A stretch of 55,308 nucleotides of DNA, taken from Yersinia vastinensis (GTDB lineage: Bacteria; Pseudomonadota; Gammaproteobacteria; Enterobacterales; Enterobacteriaceae). Positions 1 through 8,202 of the stretch are shown piece by piece. Position 1 is the stretch's first letter. Every line of letters starts with the position of its first letter. The translations under genes were made by a program, and so were the position numbers. The notes beneath the pieces are model-generated. The model had not been told where the DNA came from. It saw nothing but the letters and a program-made list of their open reading frames with translations, and did no database searches. The DNA lies in the NCBI RefSeq assembly GCF_902726565.1, contig NZ_CACVAF010000018.1, forward strand, positions 1 to 55,308, in the 5' to 3' direction.

Positions 1-47
1 AATGCCTAGAGAATATAATATTTAACAATATATATACTTAATCAGCG

Positions 48-1292
48 CTAAATATGTGGCTTCACTTGGGGCGAATTATCAAGTTGTCTAATCGCTGGAG
101 TGAAACTGGCTGCAACCGTTGCTATAACGACAGCAATAGCTGACACAAACAAAACAGTAGAAGTACCATAATGCATCGCCAGGGGACCTGCGGCAATTTC
201 CCCAAGAGGAATAGCGACGAATGACCCCATAGCATCATAAGCATAAACTCGCGCCAATCTCTCTGGCGGAATATGAGTTTGTAGAGAATGGGCCCAAACC
301 ACGCCAAACTGCCCAAAACCAACCCCAGCAATGAAAAATGCCCCCATCAGAATGGGAGTTGAAGAAATCATGCTGAGAAGCGCAATCGGGATAGCACAAA
401 GGGCAATCAGCATGACACCAATAAATAGGTCACGTCGCGGACGCCATCGAAGCGCAATAAAAGAACCGGCAATCAAACCAAGACTTTGCGTAGCAACAAT
501 CATCCCCCACCCCGTTCGCCCAAATGAAGCATCAGCAACGATAGGTCCAAGCACCATCACCACCCCGCTAAAAGCGGCATTCACAATGGTGAACTGAGCG
601 ACAATAGCCCACACCCAAGCACGAGAAATGAACTCCTGCCAGCCATCTCGTAAGTCTTGCAAGATATTCGTGTGTGATTCACTCGGTTTCGTTGAGTCAA
701 TACGGATCAACATATAAAGTGGTGCAGCCGCAGCAAATCCCAGTGCGTCAATAGCCAATCCCCAGCCTGGCCCAACCGCACTTGTTAAAATGCCACCAAG
801 AGAAGCACCAATTACCGTTCCCGCATAAATACCCAATTGGATAAAAGCGTTGGCTTGTCGAAGGTGACGTGTGGGCACGGTTTGTGGAACCATCGCAGAG
901 GAGGCCGGTAGCGCAATACCCGCAGCCGCACCATTGACAGTCCCCAGCAGCGCCAACCACATCACCGTTGCAGCACCATCAAGCACAAGCCAAGCAACAA
1001 CACCTTGGGATAATGCAGCAATGATGGAGGATGACAATAGAACAACACTTCGAGAATAGCGATCCGCAAGCACGCCGCCGATCAATAGAAAGGCAACGTT
1101 AAAAATAGACCGTGCGGCAACAACCAGCCCTAAATCGGTTGCACTTCCCCCGATATCCAGCACCGCAAAAGCTAGCGCAATAGGGGCGATGCCATTACCT
1201 AAAACGGTCAGTAAGCGGGCAAAAAATAAATTCCGAAAAGGGGCATAACTGAACGTATGTCGGGAAGATAAAACCGTAGAATTCACACTCAC
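48..1292 (-). CDS. MFS transporter, EntS/MFS_3-like exporter
   Basis: A 414-residue, strongly hydrophobic protein with about twelve membrane segments typical of the major facilitator superfamily. The loop after segment 2 carries GGVLADRYSRS, the signature A motif of MFS drug exporters, and a charged central loop (around residues 200-225) splits the protein into two halves. The overall look is that of the EntS-type MFS_3 group, which exports siderophores or drugs, but the substrate cannot be told from sequence. The start is GTG at 1292, with a G-rich Shine-Dalgarno stretch upstream. It stands alone, tail-to-tail with nothing visible at the window edge. Inner-membrane location is certain from hydropathy; the function is inferred. 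Confidence 0.8.
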   Translation of the reverse strand: MSVNSTVLSSRHTFSYAPFRNLFFARLLTVLGNGIAPIALAFAVLDIGGSATDLGLVVAARSIFNVAFLLIGGVLADRYSRSVVLLSSSIIAALSQGVVAWLVLDGAATVMWLALLGTVNGAAAGIALPASSAMVPQTVPTRHLRQANAFIQLGIYAGTVIGASLGGILTSAVGPGWGLAIDALGFAAAAPLYMLIRIDSTKPSESHTNILQDLRDGWQEFISRAWVWAIVAQFTIVNAAFSGVVMVLGPIVADASFGRTGWGMIVATQSLGLIAGSFIALRWRPRRDLFIGVMLIALCAIPIALLSMISSTPILMGAFFIAGVGFGQFGVVWAHSLQTHIPPERLARVYAYDAMGSFVAIPLGEIAAGPLAMHYGTSTVLFVSAIAVVIATVAASFTPAIRQLDNSPQVKPHI

Positions 1293-1451
1293 GTACTTTG
1301 CCCCAAACTAATTTCGAGAAGTGATTAAAACAATAACTTCAAACTGTTACTAAAAATATCTCGTCAGTATATCAGACTCCCCCACCCATCTGAGTGAGGA
1401 AATCATGAAATTATGTCACGACAGGCTGGAGCTTATTCGACTCAGTAAGAT

Positions 1452-2039
1452 TTAAACAAACATTCGTATCGCACAATAAATTAATGCCGCGGCAAGGATC
1501 AGGTTGACTGTTTTACCGTGTTGCTGGAACAGTGTCTGAAAGAGATGCCCTGCTAAGGCCCAACATAAATTACCTATAATGCCGATAATGGCCAGCAGGA
1601 GACTAACAATGAGAACCCAAATAACATTGTGCGTATGGGGCAATACGAAAGTAGATAACGCTGTAATGCCGTACAAAATAATTTTTACATTGGCAAATTG
1701 AAACCAGAAGCTCACCCAAAAACTCAAAGGCTTTGCTTCCGTATTTGATGACGAGGGTTCACTAATAACAATATGCCAGGCCAACCAAAGCACATATGCC
1801 GCCCCGGCCCAACTGAGCCACAGACTGATTGAGGGCAGAATGCTAATCAGTGTGAAAGTAAAAGCAGCACACAACAGCATGATAATTAAAAAACCGGCAC
1901 TCATTCCTGCCAAAACCCGAGTGCTTTTTCTCAACCCATACTGATTAACCGAACTCAGTGCGAGAATATTATTAGGTCCAGGAGTCATGGCTGTAATAAG
2001 CGTATAAGTCAAAAACGCACTAACAATGGCTGATGTCAC
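1452..2039 (-). CDS. LysE/RhtB family amino-acid exporter
   Basis: A 195-residue membrane protein with about six segments. The N-terminal MTPGPNN motif is diagnostic of the LysE/RhtB efflux family, whose members export amino acids or their analogues across the inner membrane. The start is GTG at 2039, preceded by GGAGAAG. It is divergent from the LysR gene at 2149 across a 109-base gap that contains an inverted repeat, the classic layout of a LysR regulator controlling an adjacent exporter (compare argP/argO). The substrate is unknown. Confidence 0.88.
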   Translation of the reverse strand: MTSAIVSAFLTYTLITAMTPGPNNILALSSVNQYGLRKSTRVLAGMSAGFLIIMLLCAAFTFTLISILPSISLWLSWAGAAYVLWLAWHIVISEPSSSNTEAKPLSFWVSFWFQFANVKIILYGITALSTFVLPHTHNVIWVLIVSLLLAIIGIIGNLCWALAGHLFQTLFQQHGKTVNLILAAALIYCAIRMFV

Positions 2040-2073
2040 TTGTCTTCTCCAAAATTTTTTTTAGACTTTATCT

Positions 2074-2100
2074 CATTCGAAAGAATCAAAAAAACGAATG
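2074..2100. promoter_or_regulatory. Candidate LysR operator between exporter and regulator
   Basis: CATTCG and CGAATG form a perfect 6-base inverted repeat separated by 15 bases. Further TTCGA/ATTCGAT copies lie at about 2115-2130, closer to the LysR start. LysR-type regulators bind such spaced dyads in divergent promoters; assigning this one is inference. Confidence 0.4.
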
Positions 2101-2148
2101 TTTTGATATCATCAATTCGATAATTTCGATTGATTAAGGTGACAGCCC

Positions 2149-3054
2149 ATGGATTTACGCCGTTTCATTACGCTAAAAACAGTCGTGGAAGAAGGTTCTT
2201 TTATGCGTGCTTCAAGGAAGCTGTGCTGTACACAATCAACGGTAACCTTTCATATTCAACAGCTAGAACAAGAGCTTTCAATGCAATTGTTTGAAAAAAT
2301 TGGCCGCCGCATGCTGCTCACTGAGGCGGGAAAAAACCTGATGCCTCATGTATATGAACTCACCCGCGTTATGGCAGGTATACGTCAAGCCGCGCAGCAG
2401 GACGCAGAGCCAACAGGAGAACTGCGGGTTGCTACAGGGGAAACATTGCTGGCATATAAAATGCCGCAAGTATTACAGCGCTTTAAAATGAAAGCACCGA
2501 AAGTTCGTTTATCTCTGCAATCACTAAACTGCTATGTCATACGTGATGCATTACTGGAGGATGAGGCAGATTTAGGTGTTTTTTATCGTGTAGGTAATGA
2601 CGACGCACTGCATATGACGAGTTTTGGAAAGCAAGATTTGGTTCTTGTCGCATCACCATTACTTAATGGTATGGATTTTACCCAGCCAAATCAGCATTTA
2701 CCGGTGAGCTTCATTATTAATGAAACTCAGTGCATTTTTCGCCAAATTTTTGAAAGCACATTACGTCAGCGTGGTATTACACTCGAAAACACTATAGAGC
2801 TATGGAGTATCGAAAGTATTAAACGATGTGTCGCTAGCAACTTGGGCGTCACTTTCTTACCTCGTTTTACGGTTGAAAAAGAACTTCAGTCTGGCGAACT
2901 ACAAGAACTTCATTTTTCAGAGAGTCCGCTAACCATCACCGCATTGTGCGCCCATCATGCGGGTAAATTTGTCAGCCCGGCAATGAGAGTCTTTATGGAA
3001 TGCATACAAGAATGTTTATTGCCAGAAAGGGTTGCTGACACCACGGGTATATGA
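2149..3054 (+). CDS. LysR family transcriptional regulator
   Basis: A 301-residue regulator. The N-terminal winged helix-turn-helix (residues 1-60) contains the family pattern GSFMRASRKLCCTQSTVTFHIQQLEQEL, in two stretches around residues 16-44, followed by LFEKIGRRMLLTEAG. The C-terminal half (residues about 90-290) is the periplasmic-binding-protein-like effector domain. It starts at ATG 2149 and is divergent from the LysE-type exporter, which it probably controls. Its stop overlaps the ATG of a short reading frame at 3051. The effector is unknown, probably an amino acid or analogue exported by the neighbour. Confidence 0.9.
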   Translation: MDLRRFITLKTVVEEGSFMRASRKLCCTQSTVTFHIQQLEQELSMQLFEKIGRRMLLTEAGKNLMPHVYELTRVMAGIRQAAQQDAEPTGELRVATGETLLAYKMPQVLQRFKMKAPKVRLSLQSLNCYVIRDALLEDEADLGVFYRVGNDDALHMTSFGKQDLVLVASPLLNGMDFTQPNQHLPVSFIINETQCIFRQIFESTLRQRGITLENTIELWSIESIKRCVASNLGVTFLPRFTVEKELQSGELQELHFSESPLTITALCAHHAGKFVSPAMRVFMECIQECLLPERVADTTGI

Positions 3055-3182
3055 CCTGCCAAGGTATCACCGACAAGACAAATGCAGATGGTCTTATATG
3101 CCAAAATGGAGAAGGAGGAAGAGTACTTTTCTTATTTGACAATAAAGGTGTACTTGAGAAACACAGAATTATTCACTCTTAG
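3051..3182 (+). pseudogene. Short frame overlapping the LysR stop; likely gene remnant
   Basis: A 43-residue open frame begins at an ATG that overlaps the LysR stop codon in the ATGA arrangement and ends at TAG 3180-3182. The product starts MTCQGITDKT, contains a second cysteine (LICQNG) and ends VLEKHRIIHS. It reads like the C-terminal end of a longer secreted two-cysteine protein rather than a complete one. No homologue is recognised. It is either a translationally coupled small protein or a decayed remnant; I favour a remnant because the N-terminal part is missing. Confidence 0.35.
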
Positions 3183-3314
3183 TCCCCTGTCATCTCAGGA
3201 TTCTATCGCCTCACCACATATAGAATCCTATTAAGCTATTACTGCGGGCAACATCTTGTAATAGCGATTAAATATCCTAATGACACCTTTAGACACATTG
3301 AAGTCAGGCCCAAA

Positions 3315-3767
3315 TTACAGCGCCAAAGGCCTATTATGGATAATATCTCTCATCACAAGCGTCGATTTGAGTTTGAGAACGCTTGGCAATGCTGACAAGG
3401 TGCTGTCATACAGCTTTTGAAACGTCGTAATATCTTGTGTGACGATATGAAGCATGTAATCGGGTTCACCGAAAAGACGCTGCGCCTGAACTATCTCTGG
3501 AATATCCACTAAAGCATCTTCGAAAGCCCGCACGTTGTCACGGCTACTTTCCCGAAGAGAGGCAAATACAATAGCAGAGAAGTTCAACCCCACAGCCTCT
3601 GGTGCAATACTTGCCCGATATCCAGTAATAACACCCGCATCCTCAAGCGCCCTGACTCGGCGGTGGCAGGGTGATAAGCTCAAACCAACACGTTTGCCTA
3701 GATCGGTGACAGAAAGTCGCCCATCTTTTTGTAGTTCAGCAAGAATTTTTCGATCTAGTTTATCCAT
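3315..3767 (-). CDS. Lrp/AsnC family transcriptional regulator
   Basis: A 150-residue protein with the full Lrp/AsnC architecture: an N-terminal helix-turn-helix (LDRKILAELQKDGRLSVTDLG, then LSLSPCHRRVRALEDAGVI) and a C-terminal RAM ligand-binding domain from about residue 65. Such proteins bind amino acids and act as octamers or dimers. The start is ATG 3767, with GGGAGA eight bases upstream. It is divergent from the LysE-type exporter at 3880, so it most likely controls that exporter in response to the exported amino acid. No operator could be assigned by eye in the gap. Confidence 0.9.
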   Translation of the reverse strand: MDKLDRKILAELQKDGRLSVTDLGKRVGLSLSPCHRRVRALEDAGVITGYRASIAPEAVGLNFSAIVFASLRESSRDNVRAFEDALVDIPEIVQAQRLFGEPDYMLHIVTQDITTFQKLYDSTLSALPSVLKLKSTLVMRDIIHNRPLAL

Positions 3768-3879
3768 GAGGTATATTCTCCCTTGATTTGGCTATTTTAG
3801 GCAAGATATTAAAAGCACCTTTCAGTAACCCACTGATATTATTCATCTCATTATTCTTATGAGTTTTGGTGGTGATTAA

Positions 3880-4506
3880 TTGGAAACTAATATGTTAGTG
3901 GCATTCTGGATTGTGTCGTTTTCTCTGGTCATTACGCCTGGCGCAGACTGGGCTTTTGCCATCTCTTCGGGGCTGAGAAACAGAGCACTGTTTCCTGCTG
4001 TGACTGGCATGCTAATCGGTTATCTTGCAATTACTGTCGTCGTAGCTGCAGGTGTCGGTGTACTTGTTACCAGTGCTCCCGTCGTCCTTGTCGTGCTGAC
4101 ATATCTCGGTGCCGCCTATCTTTTGTGGCTTGGTATTCATGTTCTACGGGATCCTCCCGTTCCAGCCACTGACAATGAACGGTCATCGGGAAGTTACTCG
4201 ACTACACTGCTTCGGGGCTTCGGTATCAGTGGAATGAACCCAAAGGCACTGCTCCTTTTTCTGGCACTTGTTCCGCAATTCACAAATCAAAGTGCGACAT
4301 GGCCAATCGCTATCCAGATAGGAGTGATGGGAATTGCGCATATTATCAATTGTGGTGTGGTTTATTCTCTCGTAGGGATCGGTTCAAAAATAGTTCTGCG
4401 AACACGCCCAAGCGCTGCCCGGCGAGTGAGCCAATTTTCAGGGATTATTATGATTGTCATCGCCCTCTTACTCATCGGCGAACAGAGTTTTGCCCACTTT
4501 CAGTAG
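3880..4506 (+). CDS. LysE/RhtB family amino-acid exporter
   Basis: A 208-residue inner-membrane protein with the LysE-family signature ITPGADW near the N-terminus and GMNPKALLLF in the middle. About six membrane segments are visible. The frame opens with TTG at 3880, four bases after GGTGGTG. An in-frame ATG lies at 3892, so the true start is uncertain by four codons. It is divergent from the Lrp/AsnC regulator at 3767, which is its probable controller. It is a second exporter of the same family within 2 kb of the one at 1452, but the two proteins differ clearly, so this is not a recent duplication. The substrate is unknown. Confidence 0.88.
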   Translation: METNMLVAFWIVSFSLVITPGADWAFAISSGLRNRALFPAVTGMLIGYLAITVVVAAGVGVLVTSAPVVLVVLTYLGAAYLLWLGIHVLRDPPVPATDNERSSGSYSTTLLRGFGISGMNPKALLLFLALVPQFTNQSATWPIAIQIGVMGIAHIINCGVVYSLVGIGSKIVLRTRPSAARRVSQFSGIIMIVIALLLIGEQSFAHFQ

Positions 4507-4567
4507 TTAGTCAGAGTAAAGTTATGTACTAATGTTAACTATATTATCCGGCAGATAAATTTAAAAA

Positions 4568-4583
4568 GGCCGCCTCAGCGGCC
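4568..4583 (-). terminator. Rho-independent terminator of the 4605-4922 gene
   Basis: GGCCGC-N4-GCGGCC forms a perfect stem. On the minus strand it is followed by TTTTTAAA. It sits between two convergent genes and fits the minus-strand gene best. Confidence 0.75.
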
Positions 4584-4604
4584 CCCACTATTTCTATCGT
4601 TTAT

Positions 4605-4922
4605 TTATTCTTCAAGATAATGACTGCCCATCTCATCCAGAGCATTTGATATCATCATGATGGTGATACATTGCTTTTCTTTAGAGGGTTGATCATTAAA
4701 TTTAGACTGACAGAAAACATTCATTTTCCCTGCCCAATACGCTTTAAGCAGAGATGAATCTACTAACTTTATGCACGCAATATACTCTTTGTTAACATAA
4801 TTACGATTACATACCGCTTCAGAAACTCTTGTTATTGCAGGTACAGCAATAGGTTCATTTATCTGCATTGATAATGAAAACACGGGTGCTGAAATAATCA
4901 ATATTGCTGTAATAAATTTCAT
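4605..4922 (-). CDS. Small secreted cysteine-containing protein, unknown
   Basis: A 105-residue product with a clear N-terminal signal peptide (MKFITAILIISAPVFSLS). The mature part carries four cysteines (CNRN, ACIK, FCQS, QCIT) and is probably disulfide-bonded in the periplasm. I do not recognise the family. The gene is followed by a good terminator at 4568-4583 and preceded by an AT-rich stretch, so it is probably a monocistronic real gene. Its AT-rich codon use and position between an exporter and a toxin-like gene suggest accessory DNA. Confidence 0.6.
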   Translation of the reverse strand: MKFITAILIISAPVFSLSMQINEPIAVPAITRVSEAVCNRNYVNKEYIACIKLVDSSLLKAYWAGKMNVFCQSKFNDQPSKEKQCITIMMISNALDEMGSHYLEE

Positions 4923-5402
4923 ATTAATAACCTAATTAACCATAAGGATAATAAAGTTCACATTGAGTAACTCAACGAATATTAAATGAATAGATATTAT
5001 CGATGCGCCATATCTCAAAAAATAATGTAATAGGTGGAAATATAAAAAATATATTAAATTAATTTTAGTGCGTATTTTATTACGCTATCTCAAGGTTTGC
5101 CCCCCCTCTTTTTATCCTCCCATCTCTGTCAGAAACCACGGGAGCGCGCAAGCACGATAGCCATATGAAAACCAATTTTTCTGACTCACTTGCTCACTTT
5201 TTTATCGAAAGAGGGTAAATAGGTATGAACATAACCATTATTCGCATTTAACCCTTTACATAGGTTTTACGGCCCGCTTAAATAGCTGTAACATTTAGAC
5301 TGTTTCACCCTTATACAGCCACATGATTTTGCTTACCTTGAGAAAATACAAATTCTTTGGAAGATGATAAACAAATAACGTGGACAAAAGGAAAATTGCC
5401 CC
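4923..5402. other. AT-rich intergenic stretch
   Basis: About 480 bases without a convincing gene. It should hold the promoter of the secreted protein to the left and the leader of the GhoT/OrtT-like gene to the right. A C-rich patch at 5101-5130 differs in composition from its surroundings. Very short frames, such as one of 17 codons starting near 5165, are not supported. Confidence 0.4.
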
Positions 5403-5579
5403 ATGAGTACCGGAGTCGTCCTTCTTTACATTTACGCGATTGGAGCTATTGCCGCAACTTGCATCATCTTCCCTCTCACCCGTGATCAGAGTTTGGCTAT
5501 CAGGCTGATATCATCACTTCTTATCGGTATAACTTGGCCTTTGAGCTTGCCGGTTGCCTTACTACTCTCTCTGTTCTGA
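5403..5579 (+). CDS. GhoT/OrtT-family small membrane toxin
   Basis: A 58-residue hydrophobic protein with two membrane helices joined by a short polar turn (PLTRDQSLAIR). The C-terminal block GITWPLSLPVALLLSLF matches, almost residue for residue, the conserved end of E. coli GhoT (GITWPMSLPVALLFSLF) and OrtT as I recall them. These proteins insert in the inner membrane, collapse membrane potential and reduce ATP, favouring persistence. The start is ATG 5403, with AAGGAAAA about seven bases upstream. No antitoxin gene is adjacent, so it resembles the orphan OrtT; a GhoS-like protein is encoded at 46041. It lies just upstream of uspF. OrtT versus GhoT cannot be decided by eye. Confidence 0.82.
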   Translation: MSTGVVLLYIYAIGAIAATCIIFPLTRDQSLAIRLISSLLIGITWPLSLPVALLLSLF

Positions 5580-5662
5580 TTAAAACCATATTAAAAACAC
5601 TACAATGACGTTGAGATTAATGGTTATAATTACAGCGGGACATAAAACAAATAGGAGGATGT

Positions 5663-6100
5663 ATGTATCACTCTATTTTGGTACCTGTGGACATCTCAGA
5701 TCCTGAGTTCACTTCACAAGTTATTGCACATGTTGAAGCACAAGCAAATATTACTGATGTCGCTCATGTTCATTTCCTGACAGTCATTCCAACGTTTCCC
5801 TATTATGCCTCTTTGGGTCTCGCCTATTCAGGAGAAGCCCCAGATCAAGAGCAGATCAAAAATGAGGCATTATTAAAACTTTCCGAACTCATTGCTAAGT
5901 TTGATATCCCTGAAGATCGAGTCAAAAAACACATTACCTCAGGTTCCCCCAAAGACGAAATACTGAGAGTTGCCGATGTCGTCAAAGCTGACTTAATTGT
6001 TATTGCTTCCCACCGCCCCGGCATCATGACTTATTTACTGGGCTCAAATGCAGCAGCGGTAGTTCGTCATGCCAAATGCTCCGTTCTGGTTGTGCGTTAA
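5663..6100 (+). CDS. uspF: Universal stress protein F
   Basis: A 145-residue UspA-fold protein. Near-identity to recalled E. coli UspF is seen in [37 protein letters not shown]-type [24 protein letters not shown] and the terminal CSVLVVR. The G-2x-G-9x-G(S/T) ATP-binding pattern is present in the C-terminal third. UspF is a cytoplasmic stress protein linked to adhesion and fimbriation in E. coli. It starts at ATG 5663 behind an optimal AGGAGG. It may be cotranscribed with the membrane toxin gene 83 bases upstream, since both are plus strand, although a weak promoter in the gap is possible. Confidence 0.92.
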   Translation: MYHSILVPVDISDPEFTSQVIAHVEAQANITDVAHVHFLTVIPTFPYYASLGLAYSGEAPDQEQIKNEALLKLSELIAKFDIPEDRVKKHITSGSPKDEILRVADVVKADLIVIASHRPGIMTYLLGSNAAAVVRHAKCSVLVVR

Positions 6101-6348
6101 TAGCGCCTATAACCCAAAGTGAGCGATTCACCTTAACAAAGAAATCTCGTCGAAATGGCAAGGTTTCTTTGCAATGGTGCATCCTGCATGGAATATTCTT
6201 CTTATTTGATCATATTTATATATCAGCACTATGACTCGATATAAAATTCGTTAATCGCCACCAACAGCCCCATTAAGCCAATAGCTAAATTCGCCAGTCG
6301 GCTTAAAATTCGTTATCATCCGCTCCCGCTCTCCATCTGGGTCGCCTG

Positions 6349-7047
6349 ATGTCTAAGATTATCGATACCTTTATTGCTCCACCGTGTCATGACAAGATCG
6401 AGACTCTCTATCAGGACGATCACCTCGTGCTTATCAATAAACCCACAGGGCTGCTCAGTCTCTCGGGGAAAAACCCGCAAAATCTCGACTCGGTGCATCA
6501 TCGGCTGGTAAAGGTTTTTCCCGATTGTACCCTAGTCCACCGCCTTGATTTCGGTACTTCGGGGCTAATGGTGATTGCCCGCAATAAGACTATAAATGCC
6601 GCCCTCTGCCAGCAGTTCAGCCAACGCACAGTGACTAAAGTGTACAGGGCACTGCTCTGCGGGCATCTGGCTAACAACGAAGGGATGATAGATGCAGCGA
6701 TTAGCAAAGATCCGGCGCTGTTTCCGCTGATGTCGATTTGTGCAACCCATGGGAAACCGGCGCGCTCCAGCTACCGAGTCATTGAGCGCTTTTATCATGA
6801 ATTAGACGAAGGGACGTTACTACCATTGACGCGGGTAGAACTCACTCCAGAGACCGGGCGTACGCACCAACTTCGTATCCACTGCCAGCAGTTGGGCCAT
6901 CCTATTTTGGGCTGCGACCTGTATGGTGGTCTCCTACTGCCAGGCACCGAACAAGCTCCGCGCCTGATGTTGCACGCCAGTGAGCTACATTTTGTTCATC
7001 CCGTGAGTAAAGAGTGGATCAGAACCCATAATGCCAGTCCGTTCTGA
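6349..7047 (+). CDS. rluA: RluA family RNA pseudouridine synthase
   Basis: A 232-residue enzyme of the RluA family, which converts uridine to pseudouridine in rRNA or tRNA. The catalytic motif HRLDFGTSGLMV places the nucleophilic aspartate at about residue 66. ETGRTHQLRIHCQQLGHPILGC is the conserved C-terminal motif, followed by LMLHASEL. There is no S4 domain, as in E. coli RluA (about 219 residues), whose 23S U746/tRNA U32 specificity is the best guess. TruC-like enzymes are an alternative. The start ATG 6349 has only a weak Shine-Dalgarno. It is monocistronic. Confidence 0.75.
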   Translation: MSKIIDTFIAPPCHDKIETLYQDDHLVLINKPTGLLSLSGKNPQNLDSVHHRLVKVFPDCTLVHRLDFGTSGLMVIARNKTINAALCQQFSQRTVTKVYRALLCGHLANNEGMIDAAISKDPALFPLMSICATHGKPARSSYRVIERFYHELDEGTLLPLTRVELTPETGRTHQLRIHCQQLGHPILGCDLYGGLLLPGTEQAPRLMLHASELHFVHPVSKEWIRTHNASPF

Positions 7048-7110
7048 ATACCAAAGTATCTACTCAGAATAACCCTGTGTTATCCACAAACTGGCTGAAC
7101 ATAAAATCTG

Positions 7111-7138
7111 AATGAAAAACCCCGAGGGGCCTTTCATT
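7111..7138. terminator. Bidirectional terminator between rluA-like gene and yaiL
   Basis: AATGAAA and TTTCATT flank a CCCC-GA-GGGG core, giving a hairpin with A- and T-rich flanks on both sides. It lies between two convergent genes, so it can serve both. The minus-strand reading ends GGGGTTTTTC. Confidence 0.65.
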
Positions 7139-7161
7139 TATCAATATTGGCAAAACGTTAA

Positions 7162-7701
7162 TTACCACATCAGATCATCGGGTACTTTAAAATCAGCATA
7201 CGGATCTTCTTCATCTTGCTCTTCCTGACTCAGCGCACTATTTAATACAATACTGTTCGCATCTCGCTGCGCAATTTTATCGGCTACGCTTGCGGGAATA
7301 ATAGCGTATTCACTCTCACCGCTGTTACCAACCACCAAACGAGCAATAGCAAGACGACCGCTAATTAACTGATCTTGAGTCACCTTATCCACAACTATTT
7401 TTTTAATTAAATTATTATCAGTGAAGTTAAAACCTATATCGCCTTTTGAAATGTCGATTTTGTTCATTTCAATGAGTTGCTTCACCTGCGCTTTATATTC
7501 TTTAGATAAAGCAGCTTGTTTTTGTTGTTCGCTTAGCTGTCTATCACGCTCAAGTTGTGCCTTTTTATTTTCTTCCACTGCTTCTCTCGCCTCACGAGCC
7601 TGAACTCGTGATTTTTTAGCCGTTCGTTGGACTTTGGCCATTTTTTTGCTGGTCACTAATCCAGCTTTGAGCATCTGCTCTTGTAGCGTGAGTTTTGTCA
7701 T
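7162..7701 (-). CDS. yaiL: DUF2058 family nucleoprotein YaiL
   Basis: A 179-residue, highly charged protein nearly identical over its length to recalled E. coli YaiL, from MTKLTLQEQMLKAGLVTSKK to ADFKVPDDLMW. Residues about 15-80 are a lysine- and glutamate-rich, probable coiled-coil segment. The rest forms the DUF2058 domain. The biochemical function is not established; it is annotated as a nucleoprotein or polysaccharide-associated protein. It starts at ATG 7701 and is followed by a hairpin terminator. In E. coli yaiL lies in a different chromosomal region, so its presence beside accessory genes reflects local rearrangement. Confidence 0.92.
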   Translation of the reverse strand: MTKLTLQEQMLKAGLVTSKKMAKVQRTAKKSRVQAREAREAVEENKKAQLERDRQLSEQQKQAALSKEYKAQVKQLIEMNKIDISKGDIGFNFTDNNLIKKIVVDKVTQDQLISGRLAIARLVVGNSGESEYAIIPASVADKIAQRDANSIVLNSALSQEEQDEEDPYADFKVPDDLMW

Positions 7702-7810
7702 CTTCGTTTCTAAACCAGTTGAATAATTTGTGGGATTATACCTGTAATCTTTAAGGCTGTACCAGATTGCAGGATCTGAACGCTGTGTGGCTTAAGTGTG
7801 AAAACACCGC

Positions 7811-8122
7811 TCAGCTAATAATGCCCGCGTCGAGTGCTGCGCTATTTTCTTTCGCCGGTTCCCACACACATGGAACACCACACACCTTTTCAATGAACGC
7901 ACAAAGCGCTACCGCGCCATCTTCAATCGTATTGTAAGGTTCCGAACCGTAAATTTCGTTTTTCCCTTTGAACCAACCACGATGTTCTGGACGCACATCC
8001 ACGGAAGTGAAGCGTTTTAAACTATCTGGACTAGTACGGATCCGGAAACCTCCATTCTTGTCGCGCTGAAGCATATGCACACCAGTAGTGTTGTTACCTT
8101 TCGTGTTAGCAAGATTGACCAT
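7811..8122 (-). CDS. Hypothetical protein, 103 residues
   Basis: A soluble protein without signal peptide or membrane segment, beginning MVNLANTKGNNTTGVHMLQR and containing GWFKGKNEIYGSEPYNTIED. The start ATG 8122 is preceded by AGGA at good spacing. Two cysteines (ALCAF, GVPCVW) lie near the C-terminus. I do not recognise the family, though a similar short-protein layout is common in phage or accessory genes. It sits in the same direction as the LysR gene upstream and yaiL downstream but about 100 bases from each. No function is assigned. Confidence 0.55.
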   Translation of the reverse strand: MVNLANTKGNNTTGVHMLQRDKNGGFRIRTSPDSLKRFTSVDVRPEHRGWFKGKNEIYGSEPYNTIEDGAVALCAFIEKVCGVPCVWEPAKENSAALDAGIIS

Positions 8123-8202
8123 TTTTGATTCCTATTTGTATTAGTCACAATAACGACCTTCGGTATATCTATCAAAGTGTGGCACGCCAAACAACACAAC
8201 CA

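Noticed and set aside
5165-5220. 17-codon frame starting near 5165
   Set aside because: Too short, no Shine-Dalgarno, and no relation to neighbours.
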